Below are positions 25,670 to 34,424 of a stretch of 64,000 nucleotides of DNA, in pieces. The stretch covers positions 7,591 through 71,590 of the forward strand of contig JAEYOQ010000041.1 of assembly GCA_023411555.1 (NCBI GenBank). Reading direction: 5' to 3'. This DNA is from Bacillota bacterium. GTDB taxonomy: Bacteria > Bacillota > Clostridia > Lachnospirales > Lachnospiraceae. Every line of letters begins with the position of its first letter. The first letter of the stretch is position 1. Below the pieces are notes generated by a model that did no database searches, was not told the DNA's origin, and saw only the letters and a program-made list of their open reading frames with translations. Position numbers and translations under genes: made by a program.

Positions 25670-25784
25670 AAAGTGTATTATCTGTAATATTCTATAGAAT
25701 TGTATGATGGATGCGTTAACTATGTGCGGAGGAATGGAGACAGGTCTTGTCGGTACCGCCGTTGGCGGCAGAATGGAGGTAGCT

Positions 25785-26573
25785 ATGAACATTTTAGTAT
25801 GTATTAAACAGGTTCCGGATAGTAATAAAGTTGAGGTGGATCCGGTTACAGGGGTATTAAAGCGAAATGGTGTCGAAGCTAAGATGAATCCCTATGATTT
25901 GTATGCAATCGAAACGGCACTACGGATCAGAGAAGAGAAAGGTGGAAAAATCACGGCCATAACCATGGGACCCGGGCAATCAGCCAGTGTCCTTCGAGAA
26001 GCCTTTGCAATGGGTGTGGATGAAGGAGTTTTGATATCAGATCGTAAATTTGGCGGGGCTGATGTACTGGCAACAAGCTATACCATATCCCAGGGTATCA
26101 GGCTGTTAGGTGACTTTGATCTTATTCTTTGTGGAAAGCAGACAACGGACGGTGACACGGCTCAGGTAGGACCGGAGGTTTCCGAATATCTGAATATCCC
26201 CAGTGTATCCAATGTATCAAAAATCGTGGAAGTTGGTGAAGAAGCAATTGTTGTAGAGATGGATATGACCCATGATATCGAGATTGCAAAGATTGCATTT
26301 CCCTGTTTGTTATCGGTGGATAAGGACATATTTATGCCAAGACTCCCTTCTTACCTTAAGAAGGAGATGACGAAGGACCGGGAGATTAGAGTGATTAGCT
26401 TAGAGCAGCTTGAGGATCAGGATGAGAAGCATTATGGACTGAATGGATCGCCAACCCAGGTACAAAGAATCTTTCCTCCGGCTGTAAATTCTCACCGGGA
26501 GTTATGGATGGGGACCCAGGCAGAGTTATCAGAGAAGCTGCTTCATAAAATGCAAGAATTGAAATTCGTATAG
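25785..26573 (+). CDS. etfB: Electron transfer flavoprotein beta subunit (lactate dehydrogenase complex)
   Basis: The start is ATG 25785 (ATGGAGGT upstream); the longer frame from 25704 adds a segment without family likeness. The 262-residue product opens MNILVCIKQVPDSNKVEVDP and has the beta-subunit signature VEMDMTHDIEIAKIAFPCLLSVD. In electron-bifurcating Etf proteins EtfB holds the bifurcating FAD. GITAITMGP-like and GKQTTDGDTAQVGP segments support that FAD or AMP site. With EtfA and the FAD oxidase it resembles LctBCD of Acetobacterium woodii, which oxidises lactate with NAD driven by reduced ferredoxin. Confidence 0.92.
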   Translation: MNILVCIKQVPDSNKVEVDPVTGVLKRNGVEAKMNPYDLYAIETALRIREEKGGKITAITMGPGQSASVLREAFAMGVDEGVLISDRKFGGADVLATSYTISQGIRLLGDFDLILCGKQTTDGDTAQVGPEVSEYLNIPSVSNVSKIVEVGEEAIVVEMDMTHDIEIAKIAFPCLLSVDKDIFMPRLPSYLKKEMTKDREIRVISLEQLEDQDEKHYGLNGSPTQVQRIFPPAVNSHRELWMGTQAELSEKLLHKMQELKFV

Positions 26574-26583
26574 GGGGTTAACA

Positions 26584-27777
26584 ATGGCTAAATTAGTAAT
26601 CAATCAAAGTTTGGTAGGAAATATTGAAGAGGTGCTTAAGCTCTGTCCATTTAATGCCATGGAGAATAAGAATGGAGAACTCTCCATTAATGCTGCCTGC
26701 AGGATGTGTAAAATCTGCGTGAAAAAGGGACCTCAGGGAGCGGTCCAGTATGTTGAGGAGGCAATCGTTGGTGTTGATAAAAGTCTATGGAAAGGTATCG
26801 CTGTGTATGTAGACCATATTGACGGAAATATTCATCCGGTTACCTATGAGCTGATAGGGAAGGCACGAGAACTAGCCTCTAAAATCAGTCACCCGGTGTA
26901 TGCGGTTATGATGGGAAGTGACATCACGGAAGCGAGTCGTGAGCTCCTTCATTATAATGTGGATAAAGTATTTGTGTATGATAAGCCTGACTTAGACCGT
27001 TTTAAGATAGAGCCATATACTGCTGTTTTGGAGGATTTTGTTAGTCAACTTCATCCTACGGCTATTCTTATGGGAGCAACTCCCGTCGGTCGTCAGCTGG
27101 CACCGAGACTGGCAGCTAGACTGAGGACCGGACTCACCGCAGACTGTACCATACTTGATATTAATGAGGATACCGATTTAGTTCAGATAAGGCCTGCCTT
27201 CGGTGGAAATATCATGGCGCAGATATTGACACCGAACCATAGACCGCAGATGGCTACGGTCAGATACAAGGTTATGGATGCTCCTAAGAGAAGCACCCAG
27301 GCGACAGGTGAGATTATTTGCTGTGAGATAGGGGAGAAACAGCTAAACAGCAGGATAGAAGTTCTTGATATCATACCCAAGGAGAAGGAGCAGTACATAG
27401 AGGCTTCTGAGGTGTTGGTTGTGGCAGGTAGAGGAATTAAGAAGGAGGAAGACCTTCAGATGGTTCAGGAGCTAGCGGATCTGTTAGGTGGTCAGTTGGC
27501 CTGTACGAGACCCTTGATGGAAGCCGGATGGGTGGAAGCCAAGCGCCAGGTAGGCTTAAGCGGAAGAACAGTAAGACCAAAGCTGATTATCACCGTAGGT
27601 GTATCAGGCTCCGTACAATTTACCGCAGGCATGAATAATTCCGATCATATCATTGCAATTAACAAGGATGAAAATGCTCCGATCTTTAAGACAGCTCATT
27701 ATGGTCTAGTTGGAGATCTATATGAGATTATTCCGAATCTAATAAATCAGATCAAAGCCAATAAAGTGTGTCAATAA
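26584..27777 (+). CDS. etfA: Electron transfer flavoprotein alpha subunit with ferredoxin-like N-terminus
   Basis: The 397-residue protein begins 10 bases after etfB. An N-terminal iron-sulfur segment (LCPFNAM, then CRMCKICVKKGP) carries four cysteines able to hold one 4Fe-4S cluster, as in LctC-type subunits. The Etf alpha domain follows. The FAD site at the C-terminus shows GRGIKKEEDL, ACTRPLMEAGW, GLSGRTVRP and GVSGSVQF. The extra cluster domain marks the lactate-type confurcating Etf rather than the plain fatty-acid type. Confidence 0.93.
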   Translation: MAKLVINQSLVGNIEEVLKLCPFNAMENKNGELSINAACRMCKICVKKGPQGAVQYVEEAIVGVDKSLWKGIAVYVDHIDGNIHPVTYELIGKARELASKISHPVYAVMMGSDITEASRELLHYNVDKVFVYDKPDLDRFKIEPYTAVLEDFVSQLHPTAILMGATPVGRQLAPRLAARLRTGLTADCTILDINEDTDLVQIRPAFGGNIMAQILTPNHRPQMATVRYKVMDAPKRSTQATGEIICCEIGEKQLNSRIEVLDIIPKEKEQYIEASEVLVVAGRGIKKEEDLQMVQELADLLGGQLACTRPLMEAGWVEAKRQVGLSGRTVRPKLIITVGVSGSVQFTAGMNNSDHIIAINKDENAPIFKTAHYGLVGDLYEIIPNLINQIKANKVCQ

Positions 27778-27806
27778 TGAGAAGTACTAGAATGGAGGTT
27801 AATATA

Positions 27807-29210
27807 ATGAATTATAAACGAATTGATCAACAGGATCTGTTATATATCAATCAATTGATTAATGATTCGGAACGTGTACTTTATGGGGAGAATATTAATG
27901 AGGAATACAGCCATGACGAATTAAGTGGTACAACAAGCTATCCGGATATTGTGGTTAAGGTGCTCTCTACCACGGAGGTATCCGAGCTTATGAAGTATGC
28001 GTTCGCTCATAATATTCCGGTCACTCCCCGTGGTTCGGGAACCGGACTGGTAGGTGCTTCTGTCGCAATGGAGCATGGCATTATGTTAGATACTACTCTG
28101 ATGAATCACGTCCTTGAATTGGATGAGGATAATCTCACGATTACCGTTGAACCGGGCCTTCTACTCATGGAGCTAGCCGCTTATGTCGAGGAGAGAGAGT
28201 TCTTTTATCCTCCGGATCCGGGCGAGAAATCAGCAACTATTGGCGGTAACATCAGTACCAATGCAGGTGGTATGAGAGCCGTGAAATATGGGGTAACCAG
28301 AGATTATGTACGAGGACTTGAGGTGGTTCTACCGGATGGAAGCATCGTAGAGTTTGGTGGTAAGGTAGTAAAGAACAGTACCGGCTATGCCATGAAGGAT
28401 TTAATGGTAGGCTCCGAAGGGACCCTTGGTATTATTACTAAGGCTACTTTGAAGCTCCTTCCCTTGCCACAGAAGGCCATCAGCTTATTGATCCCTTTCC
28501 CCAGTCTGGAGCAGGCAATCCGTACCGTTCCGTTGATTATCAAATCCAAGTCTGCACCGACTGCCATTGAGTTCATGCAGAGAGAGGTAATCATAGATGC
28601 CGAGAAATATCTGGGCAAGAAATTCCCGGATAATAGTGCTGATGCATACCTCCTACTGAAGTTTGATGGTAATTCCACAGAGGAGATAGAGAAGGCATAT
28701 GACAGCGTGGCGAAGATTTGTCTGGCCCAAGGTGCAATCGACATCCTTATCTCTGATACGACTGAGAGAGAAGAGTCTATCTGGAAGGCAAGAGGTGCCT
28801 TTCTGGAAGCCATTAAGGGCTCTACCACGTATATGGATGAGGTGGATGTCGTTGTTCCGCGAAGCTCTGTCAACGAGATGGTGGAGTACATTCACAGTCT
28901 ATATAAGGAAGTGAAGGTTCGTATCAAGAGCTTTGGTCATGCTGGTGACGGTAACCTCCATGCCTATATCCTGAAGGACGACCTGAGTGAGGAAGAGTGG
29001 GAGAAACGAATGACCGAGGCCATGGATAAGATTTACGGGAAGGCCAAAGAACTTCGTGGTCAGGTATCCGGCGAGCATGGTATCGGCTTTGCCAAGAAGT
29101 CCTATCTCTTCGAGAGTCTTGATCCGGCCACCGTAGAGATTATGCGTGGCATCAAGAAAGCCTTTGATCCGAAGAATATCTTAAATCCCCACAAGGTATG
29201 TCAGATATAA
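27807..29210 (+). CDS. FAD-linked D-lactate/glycolate dehydrogenase (LctD/GlcD-like)
   Basis: ATG 27807 has GGAGG eight bases upstream; the frame from 27768 overlaps etfA and lacks a site. The 467-residue enzyme has an FAD-binding PCMH domain (VTPRGSGTGLVGASV, PPDPGEKSATIGGNISTNAGG) and a C-terminal FAD-oxidase domain (FGHAGDGNLHAYIL, SGEHGIGFAKKSYL, FDPKNILNPHKV). It oxidises a 2-hydroxy acid and passes electrons to the EtfAB proteins encoded just upstream. The best reading is a lactate dehydrogenase/Etf complex feeding electrons that interplay with the Rnf complex encoded 900 bases away. Confidence 0.9.
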   Translation: MNYKRIDQQDLLYINQLINDSERVLYGENINEEYSHDELSGTTSYPDIVVKVLSTTEVSELMKYAFAHNIPVTPRGSGTGLVGASVAMEHGIMLDTTLMNHVLELDEDNLTITVEPGLLLMELAAYVEEREFFYPPDPGEKSATIGGNISTNAGGMRAVKYGVTRDYVRGLEVVLPDGSIVEFGGKVVKNSTGYAMKDLMVGSEGTLGIITKATLKLLPLPQKAISLLIPFPSLEQAIRTVPLIIKSKSAPTAIEFMQREVIIDAEKYLGKKFPDNSADAYLLLKFDGNSTEEIEKAYDSVAKICLAQGAIDILISDTTEREESIWKARGAFLEAIKGSTTYMDEVDVVVPRSSVNEMVEYIHSLYKEVKVRIKSFGHAGDGNLHAYILKDDLSEEEWEKRMTEAMDKIYGKAKELRGQVSGEHGIGFAKKSYLFESLDPATVEIMRGIKKAFDPKNILNPHKVCQI

Positions 29211-29341
29211 TAGGATAGAATATCTAAAAGTATTGCACTCGAATGAACTTGTTCTAATGAAGTAGCAGATGATATTCAAAAATTAATTATGTATAGTGTG
29301 AATTCAGCTGGTATTCTCAGTACTACCGCCCATTTCCCCTG

Positions 29342-29349
29342 CATACAAT
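29342..29349 (+). promoter_or_regulatory. SigE-like -10 element before spoIIID
   Basis: CATACAAT matches the -10 consensus of the mother-cell factor SigE, which is known to drive spoIIID in Bacillus. It is 30 bases before the start codon. No convincing -35 match is visible at the expected spacing. Confidence 0.4.
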
Positions 29350-29379
29350 GTAACAACAACGAAATTAGAGGGGAACGCT

Positions 29380-29649
29380 ATGAAAGGCTATATAGAGGAA
29401 CGCGCGGTTGAGATCGCTAATTATATCATTGATAACAATGCGACTGTGAGGCAGACCGCGAAACAGTTCGGCATTTCGAAATCAACCGTACATAAAGACG
29501 TAACAGAACGTCTTACGCAGATCAACCCCTCCCTTGCTGAAAGAGCCAGGGTAGTCTTGGACCTCAATAAGTCGGAACGCCATATCAGAGGCGGTTTGGC
29601 AACTAAGGAAAAATACCTTCATAAGACGAGATACAACTCGGCATACTAG
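29380..29649 (+). CDS. spoIIID: Stage III sporulation transcriptional regulator SpoIIID
   Basis: This 89-residue DNA-binding protein controls mother-cell genes during sporulation. MKGYIEERAVEIANYIIDNNATVRQ, the helix-turn-helix AKQFGISKSTVHKDVTERL and the basic tail RHIRGGLATKEKY are those of SpoIIID, and the length is canonical. It shows that the organism belongs to a spore-forming lineage. It is a single gene with a terminator-like hairpin downstream. Confidence 0.97.
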   Translation: MKGYIEERAVEIANYIIDNNATVRQTAKQFGISKSTVHKDVTERLTQINPSLAERARVVLDLNKSERHIRGGLATKEKYLHKTRYNSAY

Positions 29650-29709
29650 TTTGAAGAAAGGATATATGAAGCTAAAAGCCATATTAAAAGAGCGTAATAA
29701 TTAAGTGAA

Positions 29710-29751
29710 GGAGATTACCCAACCCTGTAAGAGGGCGGTTGATCTCCTTTA
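29710..29751 (+). terminator. Hairpin downstream of spoIIID
   Basis: GGAGAT and ATCTCC outer arms, with an imperfect inner stem around AACCCT and AGGGCGGTT, followed by TTTATT. Confidence 0.6.
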
Positions 29752-30126
29752 TTCATTTCATAAGATGCAAAAGGCTTTCTTCATCTATAGGTGTTAATAT
29801 ATGCTCTGATTAGTGTACCGATGGGACTAGTACAGGAATGTTTTAAAGGAGGTCACTTGCTGAGTGTACGTCTATGGCGGACGCTTTAACTCACTTAATA
29901 TTGTTAATTAAATAACTATTCTGTCAAAATAGATAGGCCTGTGATATAATAAATTTTGCGTGTCTAAGACTAAAAACATTGTTTTTTGCTTAACAAACTT
30001 AGTTTTTTATTTAACAAGAACTTTAAAAAATCATGCTTAGCAGGGAGAAAAATTTAGCCGCATGAGATAGCAAATGGTTCTTGGTGGAGGACATTCTAAA
30101 ATTAATAGGAAAGAAGGAAATGGCTT
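29752..30126 (+). promoter_or_regulatory. Leader and promoter region of the rnf operon
   Basis: This AT-rich gap of about 375 bases holds no plausible gene. TATAAT at 29945-29950 is preceded at 17 bases by TGTCAA (29922-29927), a fair promoter. It leaves a leader of about 170 bases before rnfC containing two similar T-rich segments around ACTTAGTTTTTT and ACATTGTTTTTT; no riboswitch was recognised. Confidence 0.5.
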
Positions 30127-31446
30127 ATGAGTAGGCTGACATTCCCGGGTGGTATCCATACATATGATGGTAAGGACCTATCTATGGATAGACCCACTAC
30201 TGTTCTTTTACCTAAAGGTGAATTGGTTTTTCCAGTAGTTCAACATTTAGGTGCTCCCGCAAAACCGATTGTCGCAAAGGGTGAAAAGGTTCTCGTGGGT
30301 CAGAAAATTGCAGAAGCGGGTGGCTTCATCTCGGCACATGTGATCAGTTCCGTATCGGGTACGGTAAAGGGAATTGAAAAAAGACTTACTGTATCAGGAA
30401 ATATGGTAGACTCCATTGTAATAGAAAACGACAATGAATACCTGACAGTAGAAGGCTTCGGCGTAGAGCGTGACATTAGTAAGATAACAAAGGATGAGAT
30501 TCGTAATATTGTGAAGGAAGCGGGCATCGTTGGTCTGGGCGGAGCAGGCTTCCCTACTCATGTTAAGCTGACTCCGAAGGATGATAATAAGATTGATTAT
30601 GTCATTGTAAACGGCGCAGAATGTGAACCTTATCTTACATCAGATTACCGTATGATGCTAGAGGAACCGGAGAAAATCATCGGTGGTGTAAAGGTGATGC
30701 TGAAGCTGTTTGAGCATGCGAAGGGGATTATTGCCATCGAGGATAATAAACCTGAAGCAATAAAAGTGTTAAGTTCAATGGTAGAAAAGGAACAGAATAT
30801 CGAGGTCGTTGCTATTAAGACAAAATACCCGCAGGGTGGCGAACGTCAGTTGGTGTATGCTGTTACAAAGAGAAAAATGAATTCGAAGAAGCTGCCGGCT
30901 GATGTGGGTTGTATTGTTGATAACGTAGATACCGTAATTGCCATCTACAATGCTGTTGTAAAGAGTACACCGCTGATTCGAAGAATTGTAACGGTATCTG
31001 GAGATGCCGTAAAGCAACCACAGAATTTTAGTGTAGCAATCGGCACTGACTACGGGGAGATCCTCGAAGCAGCAGGTGGATTTGTTGAACGTCCCCAGAA
31101 GATGATTTCCGGTGGACCGATGATGGGTATCGCATTGTTTAGTTACAATGTTCCGGTGATAAAGACCTCATCGGCACTTCTTGGCTTTAAGAAGGATACG
31201 GCAGCGGTGGAGGAAAGTCCCTGTATTCGCTGTGGAAAGTGTGCTGAAAAATGCCCCTTACAGTTGATGCCATTTGAGCTGGCTGCCCTGGCTAATCGTT
31301 ATGACGAGGATGGCTTTGTGAAAGCAGACGGCATGGAGTGCTGTGGTTGCGGTTGCTGCTCTTATATATGTCCGGCGAAGAGAGGCTTATCCCAGTCCAT
31401 CATGCAGACTAGAAACACTATCATTGGTAAACGTAAGAAAGCATAA
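30127..31446 (+). CDS. rnfC: Rnf complex subunit C (NADH dehydrogenase-like, iron-sulfur)
   Basis: The 439-residue peripheral subunit carries the NADH and FMN sites of the ferredoxin:NAD oxidoreductase. The start MSRLTFPGGIHTYDGK, the GLGGAGFPTHVKL flavin/NAD loop and two 4Fe-4S motifs near the end (CIRCGKCAEKCP and CCGCGCCSYICP) identify it. The long C-terminal tail of proteobacterial RnfC is absent, as usual in Clostridia. It is first of the order C-D-G-E-A-B and probably behind the promoter at 29922. Confidence 0.95.
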   Translation: MSRLTFPGGIHTYDGKDLSMDRPTTVLLPKGELVFPVVQHLGAPAKPIVAKGEKVLVGQKIAEAGGFISAHVISSVSGTVKGIEKRLTVSGNMVDSIVIENDNEYLTVEGFGVERDISKITKDEIRNIVKEAGIVGLGGAGFPTHVKLTPKDDNKIDYVIVNGAECEPYLTSDYRMMLEEPEKIIGGVKVMLKLFEHAKGIIAIEDNKPEAIKVLSSMVEKEQNIEVVAIKTKYPQGGERQLVYAVTKRKMNSKKLPADVGCIVDNVDTVIAIYNAVVKSTPLIRRIVTVSGDAVKQPQNFSVAIGTDYGEILEAAGGFVERPQKMISGGPMMGIALFSYNVPVIKTSSALLGFKKDTAAVEESPCIRCGKCAEKCPLQLMPFELAALANRYDEDGFVKADGMECCGCGCCSYICPAKRGLSQSIMQTRNTIIGKRKKA

Positions 31447-31479
31447 ATCCTACTATAAATTGAGAAAGAGGTGTAAACG

Positions 31480-32475
31480 TTGAGCGATTTATTTCATGTA
31501 TCGACCGCTCCGCATTCCAGAAGCCCGATTACTACAAAAAAAATCATGCAGGATGTACTTCTTGCATTAGTTCCTGCCGGAATTTTCGGTATTTATAACT
31601 TTGGTATCAATGCTCTGACGGTTATTGTTGTAACCATCGCGGCCTGTGTTTTAACAGAATACTTATACTGTAAATTCATGAAGAAACCAAGTACTCTCGG
31701 TGACTACAGTGCAGTGGTTACCGGCCTGCTACTTGCATACAACCTTCCTGCCGGGCTTCCCTTATGGATGGCGATTGTAGGTGGCGTGTTTGCTATCCTG
31801 ATTGTTAAGATGCTGTTTGGTGGTCTGGGGCAAAATTTTATGAACCCTGCAATGGCCGGCCGTGTCTTCTTGTTAATTAGTTTCCCAGTACGTATGACTG
31901 CTTTTGCCGTGGATAAGGTTACCTCTCCCGGTGCAATGGACTATCTTAAGAATGGTTTTGTTGCTCTGGACGGAGTATCAGGTGCTACTCCTTTGTTGGA
32001 TCTGAAGGCAGGAGCAAGGGTGGATTTAGTTAAGATGCTGGTAGGCAATATCGGCGGTGCCATCGGTGAGACCTGTGCGGTTGCCATAATAATCGGAGGT
32101 TTTTATCTGGTATTTAAGAAGGTTATCTCACTTCGAATTCCCTTAAGCTACATTATTTCACTAGCTGTTTATGTAACCCTCTTTGGTGGTAAAGGCTTCG
32201 ATATGAACTTTATAGTAGGACATATCCTTGGCGGTGGTTTATTACTTGGTGCCTTCTTTATGGCTACCGATTATGTAACAAGTCCCATCACCCCAATTGG
32301 ACAGATTGTATTTGGTATCAGCCTTGGTCTATTGACTGGTCTGTTCCGTCTACAGGGTGGTTCCGCAGAGGGTGTATCCTATGCACTCATATTCTGTAAC
32401 CTTCTTGTTCCTTTAATCGAGAAGGTAACCAGACAGAGATCCTTTGGAAAGGAGCGTGCTGTTCGTGAAAAATAA
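31480..32475 (+). CDS. rnfD: Rnf complex subunit D (membrane flavoprotein)
   Basis: The 331-residue integral membrane subunit has about nine hydrophobic segments and the SGATPLL sequence whose threonine carries covalent FMN in RnfD/NqrB. It starts at TTG 31480 behind AAAGAGG and opens LFHVSTAPHSRSP, a conserved stretch in the family. It takes part in ion translocation across the cell membrane. Its last 11 bases overlap the rnfG start. Confidence 0.94.
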   Translation: MSDLFHVSTAPHSRSPITTKKIMQDVLLALVPAGIFGIYNFGINALTVIVVTIAACVLTEYLYCKFMKKPSTLGDYSAVVTGLLLAYNLPAGLPLWMAIVGGVFAILIVKMLFGGLGQNFMNPAMAGRVFLLISFPVRMTAFAVDKVTSPGAMDYLKNGFVALDGVSGATPLLDLKAGARVDLVKMLVGNIGGAIGETCAVAIIIGGFYLVFKKVISLRIPLSYIISLAVYVTLFGGKGFDMNFIVGHILGGGLLLGAFFMATDYVTSPITPIGQIVFGISLGLLTGLFRLQGGSAEGVSYALIFCNLLVPLIEKVTRQRSFGKERAVREK

Positions 32476-33112
32476 AAAATCTCTCATAAAATCCGAGTTA
32501 ATCAGAGATGCGATAGCGCTCTTTCTCATAACTCTAGTTTCCGGCTTAGGACTTAGTTATGTATATGAGATAACCAAGGAGCCTATAGCGGTACAAGCGG
32601 TGCAGAAGACCTTAGAAGCAAATCAGGAGGTATTCGCCGAAGCAGCTTCCTTTGAAGAGGATGAGCAGCTAATGCAGCTGTTGGAAGGTACCGATCTGGT
32701 AAGTATAAATTCTGATTATTCAGGGGTTACCATTAATAGTATCAATAAGGCATATAGCAGCAATCAGGAACTGCTGGGTTACAACATTAATGTCTCTACC
32801 TCTGCAGGCTACAAGGACGGAATTAAATTCGTGTATGGCTATTCTCTAGATGGTAGCATAAAAGGAATTGCCTTCTTGTCCATCAGCGAGACTGCAGGTC
32901 TTGGTATGAAGGCGAAGGAACCGAAATTTCTTGATCAGTTTCTGAATAAGAAGGTAGCACAGTTTGCTGTAAGTAAGACCGGTGCTACAAGCGAGGATCA
33001 GGTGGATGCAATCAGCGGTGCTACGATTACTTCCAAAGCGGTGACCTATGCAGTCAATGCAGGAATTCAATTCATAACAGAAAATTCGGCAGAGTTAGGA
33101 GGAGCACAATAA
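32465..33112 (+). CDS. rnfG: Rnf complex subunit G (covalent FMN)
   Basis: The start is GTG 32465, ten bases after GGAG; an upstream TTG would have no site. The 215-residue subunit has one N-terminal membrane helix (AIALFLITLVSGLGLSYVY), an exposed flavin domain and the FMN attachment motif DAISGATITSKAV, where the last threonine of SGATIT is linked to the flavin. It overlaps rnfD in front and rnfE behind (TAATG), indicating coupled translation. Confidence 0.93.
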   Translation: MKNKKSLIKSELIRDAIALFLITLVSGLGLSYVYEITKEPIAVQAVQKTLEANQEVFAEAASFEEDEQLMQLLEGTDLVSINSDYSGVTINSINKAYSSNQELLGYNINVSTSAGYKDGIKFVYGYSLDGSIKGIAFLSISETAGLGMKAKEPKFLDQFLNKKVAQFAVSKTGATSEDQVDAISGATITSKAVTYAVNAGIQFITENSAELGGAQ

Positions 33113-33819
33113 TGAAGAATAAATATATAGAACGAATATATAACGGCGTTATTAAAGAAAACCCTACCTTTATTATGATGCTCGGTATGTGTCCGACCCT
33201 GGCAGTAACAACCTCCGGAAATAACGGCTTGTATATGGGACTCACTACTACTGTAGTATTGGCTATGTCCAATTTATTAATATCAGCACTTCGTAAATTA
33301 ATTCCCGACAAAGTACGTATTCCTGCATATATCGTAGTGGTTGCATCATTGGTAACCATCGTGCAGCTTCTACTGGAGGCTTATGTACCAGTGGTGAATG
33401 AACTTTTAGGTATTTATATTCCATTGATTGTAGTTAACTGTATTATCCTTGGAAGAGCAGAAGCCTATGCAGCCAAAAATTCCATCGGCTTATCTTTATT
33501 TGATGGTATCGGAATGGGACTTGGATTTACTATGGCACTTTCGATTATCGGTTGCTTCCGTGAGCTTCTTGGAGCCGGAACGATTTTTAGCTTCAAGATT
33601 ACACCGGACAGCTTTGAGCCAATTACTATATTTATTCTTGCTCCGGGTGCGCTCTTTACCTTAGCAATCCTGACAGCGATTCAGAATAAATTAAAGCTCC
33701 CTTCCGCAACCAACACAGAGACAACTAACAGCATCGGTTGTGGCGGCGATTGCTCCCATTGTATGGGAAGTACCTGCACCACCAATCGTGAAGAAATTAA
33801 AGACCAAAACAAAAAATAA
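33112..33819 (+). CDS. rnfE: Rnf complex subunit E with cysteine-rich tail
   Basis: The 235-residue membrane subunit has six hydrophobic segments, including MLGMCPTLAVTT, which contains the conserved in-membrane cysteine shared with RnfA. After the last helix a tail of about 35 residues contains GCGGDCSHCMGSTC, five cysteines that could bind a metal or iron-sulfur centre. This tail is not part of proteobacterial RnfE. The ATG overlaps the rnfG stop. Confidence 0.93.
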   Translation: MKNKYIERIYNGVIKENPTFIMMLGMCPTLAVTTSGNNGLYMGLTTTVVLAMSNLLISALRKLIPDKVRIPAYIVVVASLVTIVQLLLEAYVPVVNELLGIYIPLIVVNCIILGRAEAYAAKNSIGLSLFDGIGMGLGFTMALSIIGCFRELLGAGTIFSFKITPDSFEPITIFILAPGALFTLAILTAIQNKLKLPSATNTETTNSIGCGGDCSHCMGSTCTTNREEIKDQNKK

Positions 33820-33834
33820 GGAGGATTGATTAAG

Positions 33835-34407
33835 ATGAAGGAACTCATCATGATTATTGTTGGATCAGCTCTCGTGAATAATGTTGTCTTAAGTCAATTC
33901 CTTGGCTTATGCCCCTTTCTCGGAGTATCAAAGAAAACAAATACAGCAGCAGGTATGGGAGCGGCTGTAGTATTCGTAATTACCGTATCATCTGCACTAT
34001 GTAGTTTGATTTATAACGGACTATTGGTACGTTTTAATATGGAATATCTCCAGACAATCGTATTTATCCTAGTAATCGCATGTCTGGTTCAATTTGTTGA
34101 GTTAGTACTTAAGAAATACAGTCGTTCCTTATACAGCGCTCTCGGTGTGTATCTTCCCTTGATCACGACCAATTGCGCAGTACTTGGTGTGGCTTTGATC
34201 AATGTAACGGAGAAATATGATCTCGTCTCCAGTATCGTTAACGGCTTCGGAACAGCAGCAGGCTTTACTCTTGCAATTGTTATTATGGCGGGTATCCGTG
34301 AAAGAATTGAATACAATGATATCACAAAATCCTTCCAGGGCTCTCCGATTGTTTTGATTACCGCAGGTCTGATGGCTATGGCATTCTTCGGATTTGCAGG
34401 TTTATAG
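33835..34407 (+). CDS. rnfA: Rnf complex subunit A
   Basis: The 190-residue integral membrane subunit starts at ATG 33835 (AAGGAGG upstream). VNNVVLSQFLGLCPFLGVSKK is the conserved first helix with the cysteine that, with its counterpart in RnfE, holds a membrane-embedded iron-sulfur centre. Six hydrophobic segments are present and the length is normal. Confidence 0.95.
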   Translation: MKELIMIIVGSALVNNVVLSQFLGLCPFLGVSKKTNTAAGMGAAVVFVITVSSALCSLIYNGLLVRFNMEYLQTIVFILVIACLVQFVELVLKKYSRSLYSALGVYLPLITTNCAVLGVALINVTEKYDLVSSIVNGFGTAAGFTLAIVIMAGIRERIEYNDITKSFQGSPIVLITAGLMAMAFFGFAGL

Positions 34408-34424
34408 AATAGGAGGGGATGGAT

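Noticed and set aside
25704..25784. 27-residue extension of EtfB
   Set aside because: The segment has no likeness to EtfB, and a strong GGAGGT precedes ATG 25785.
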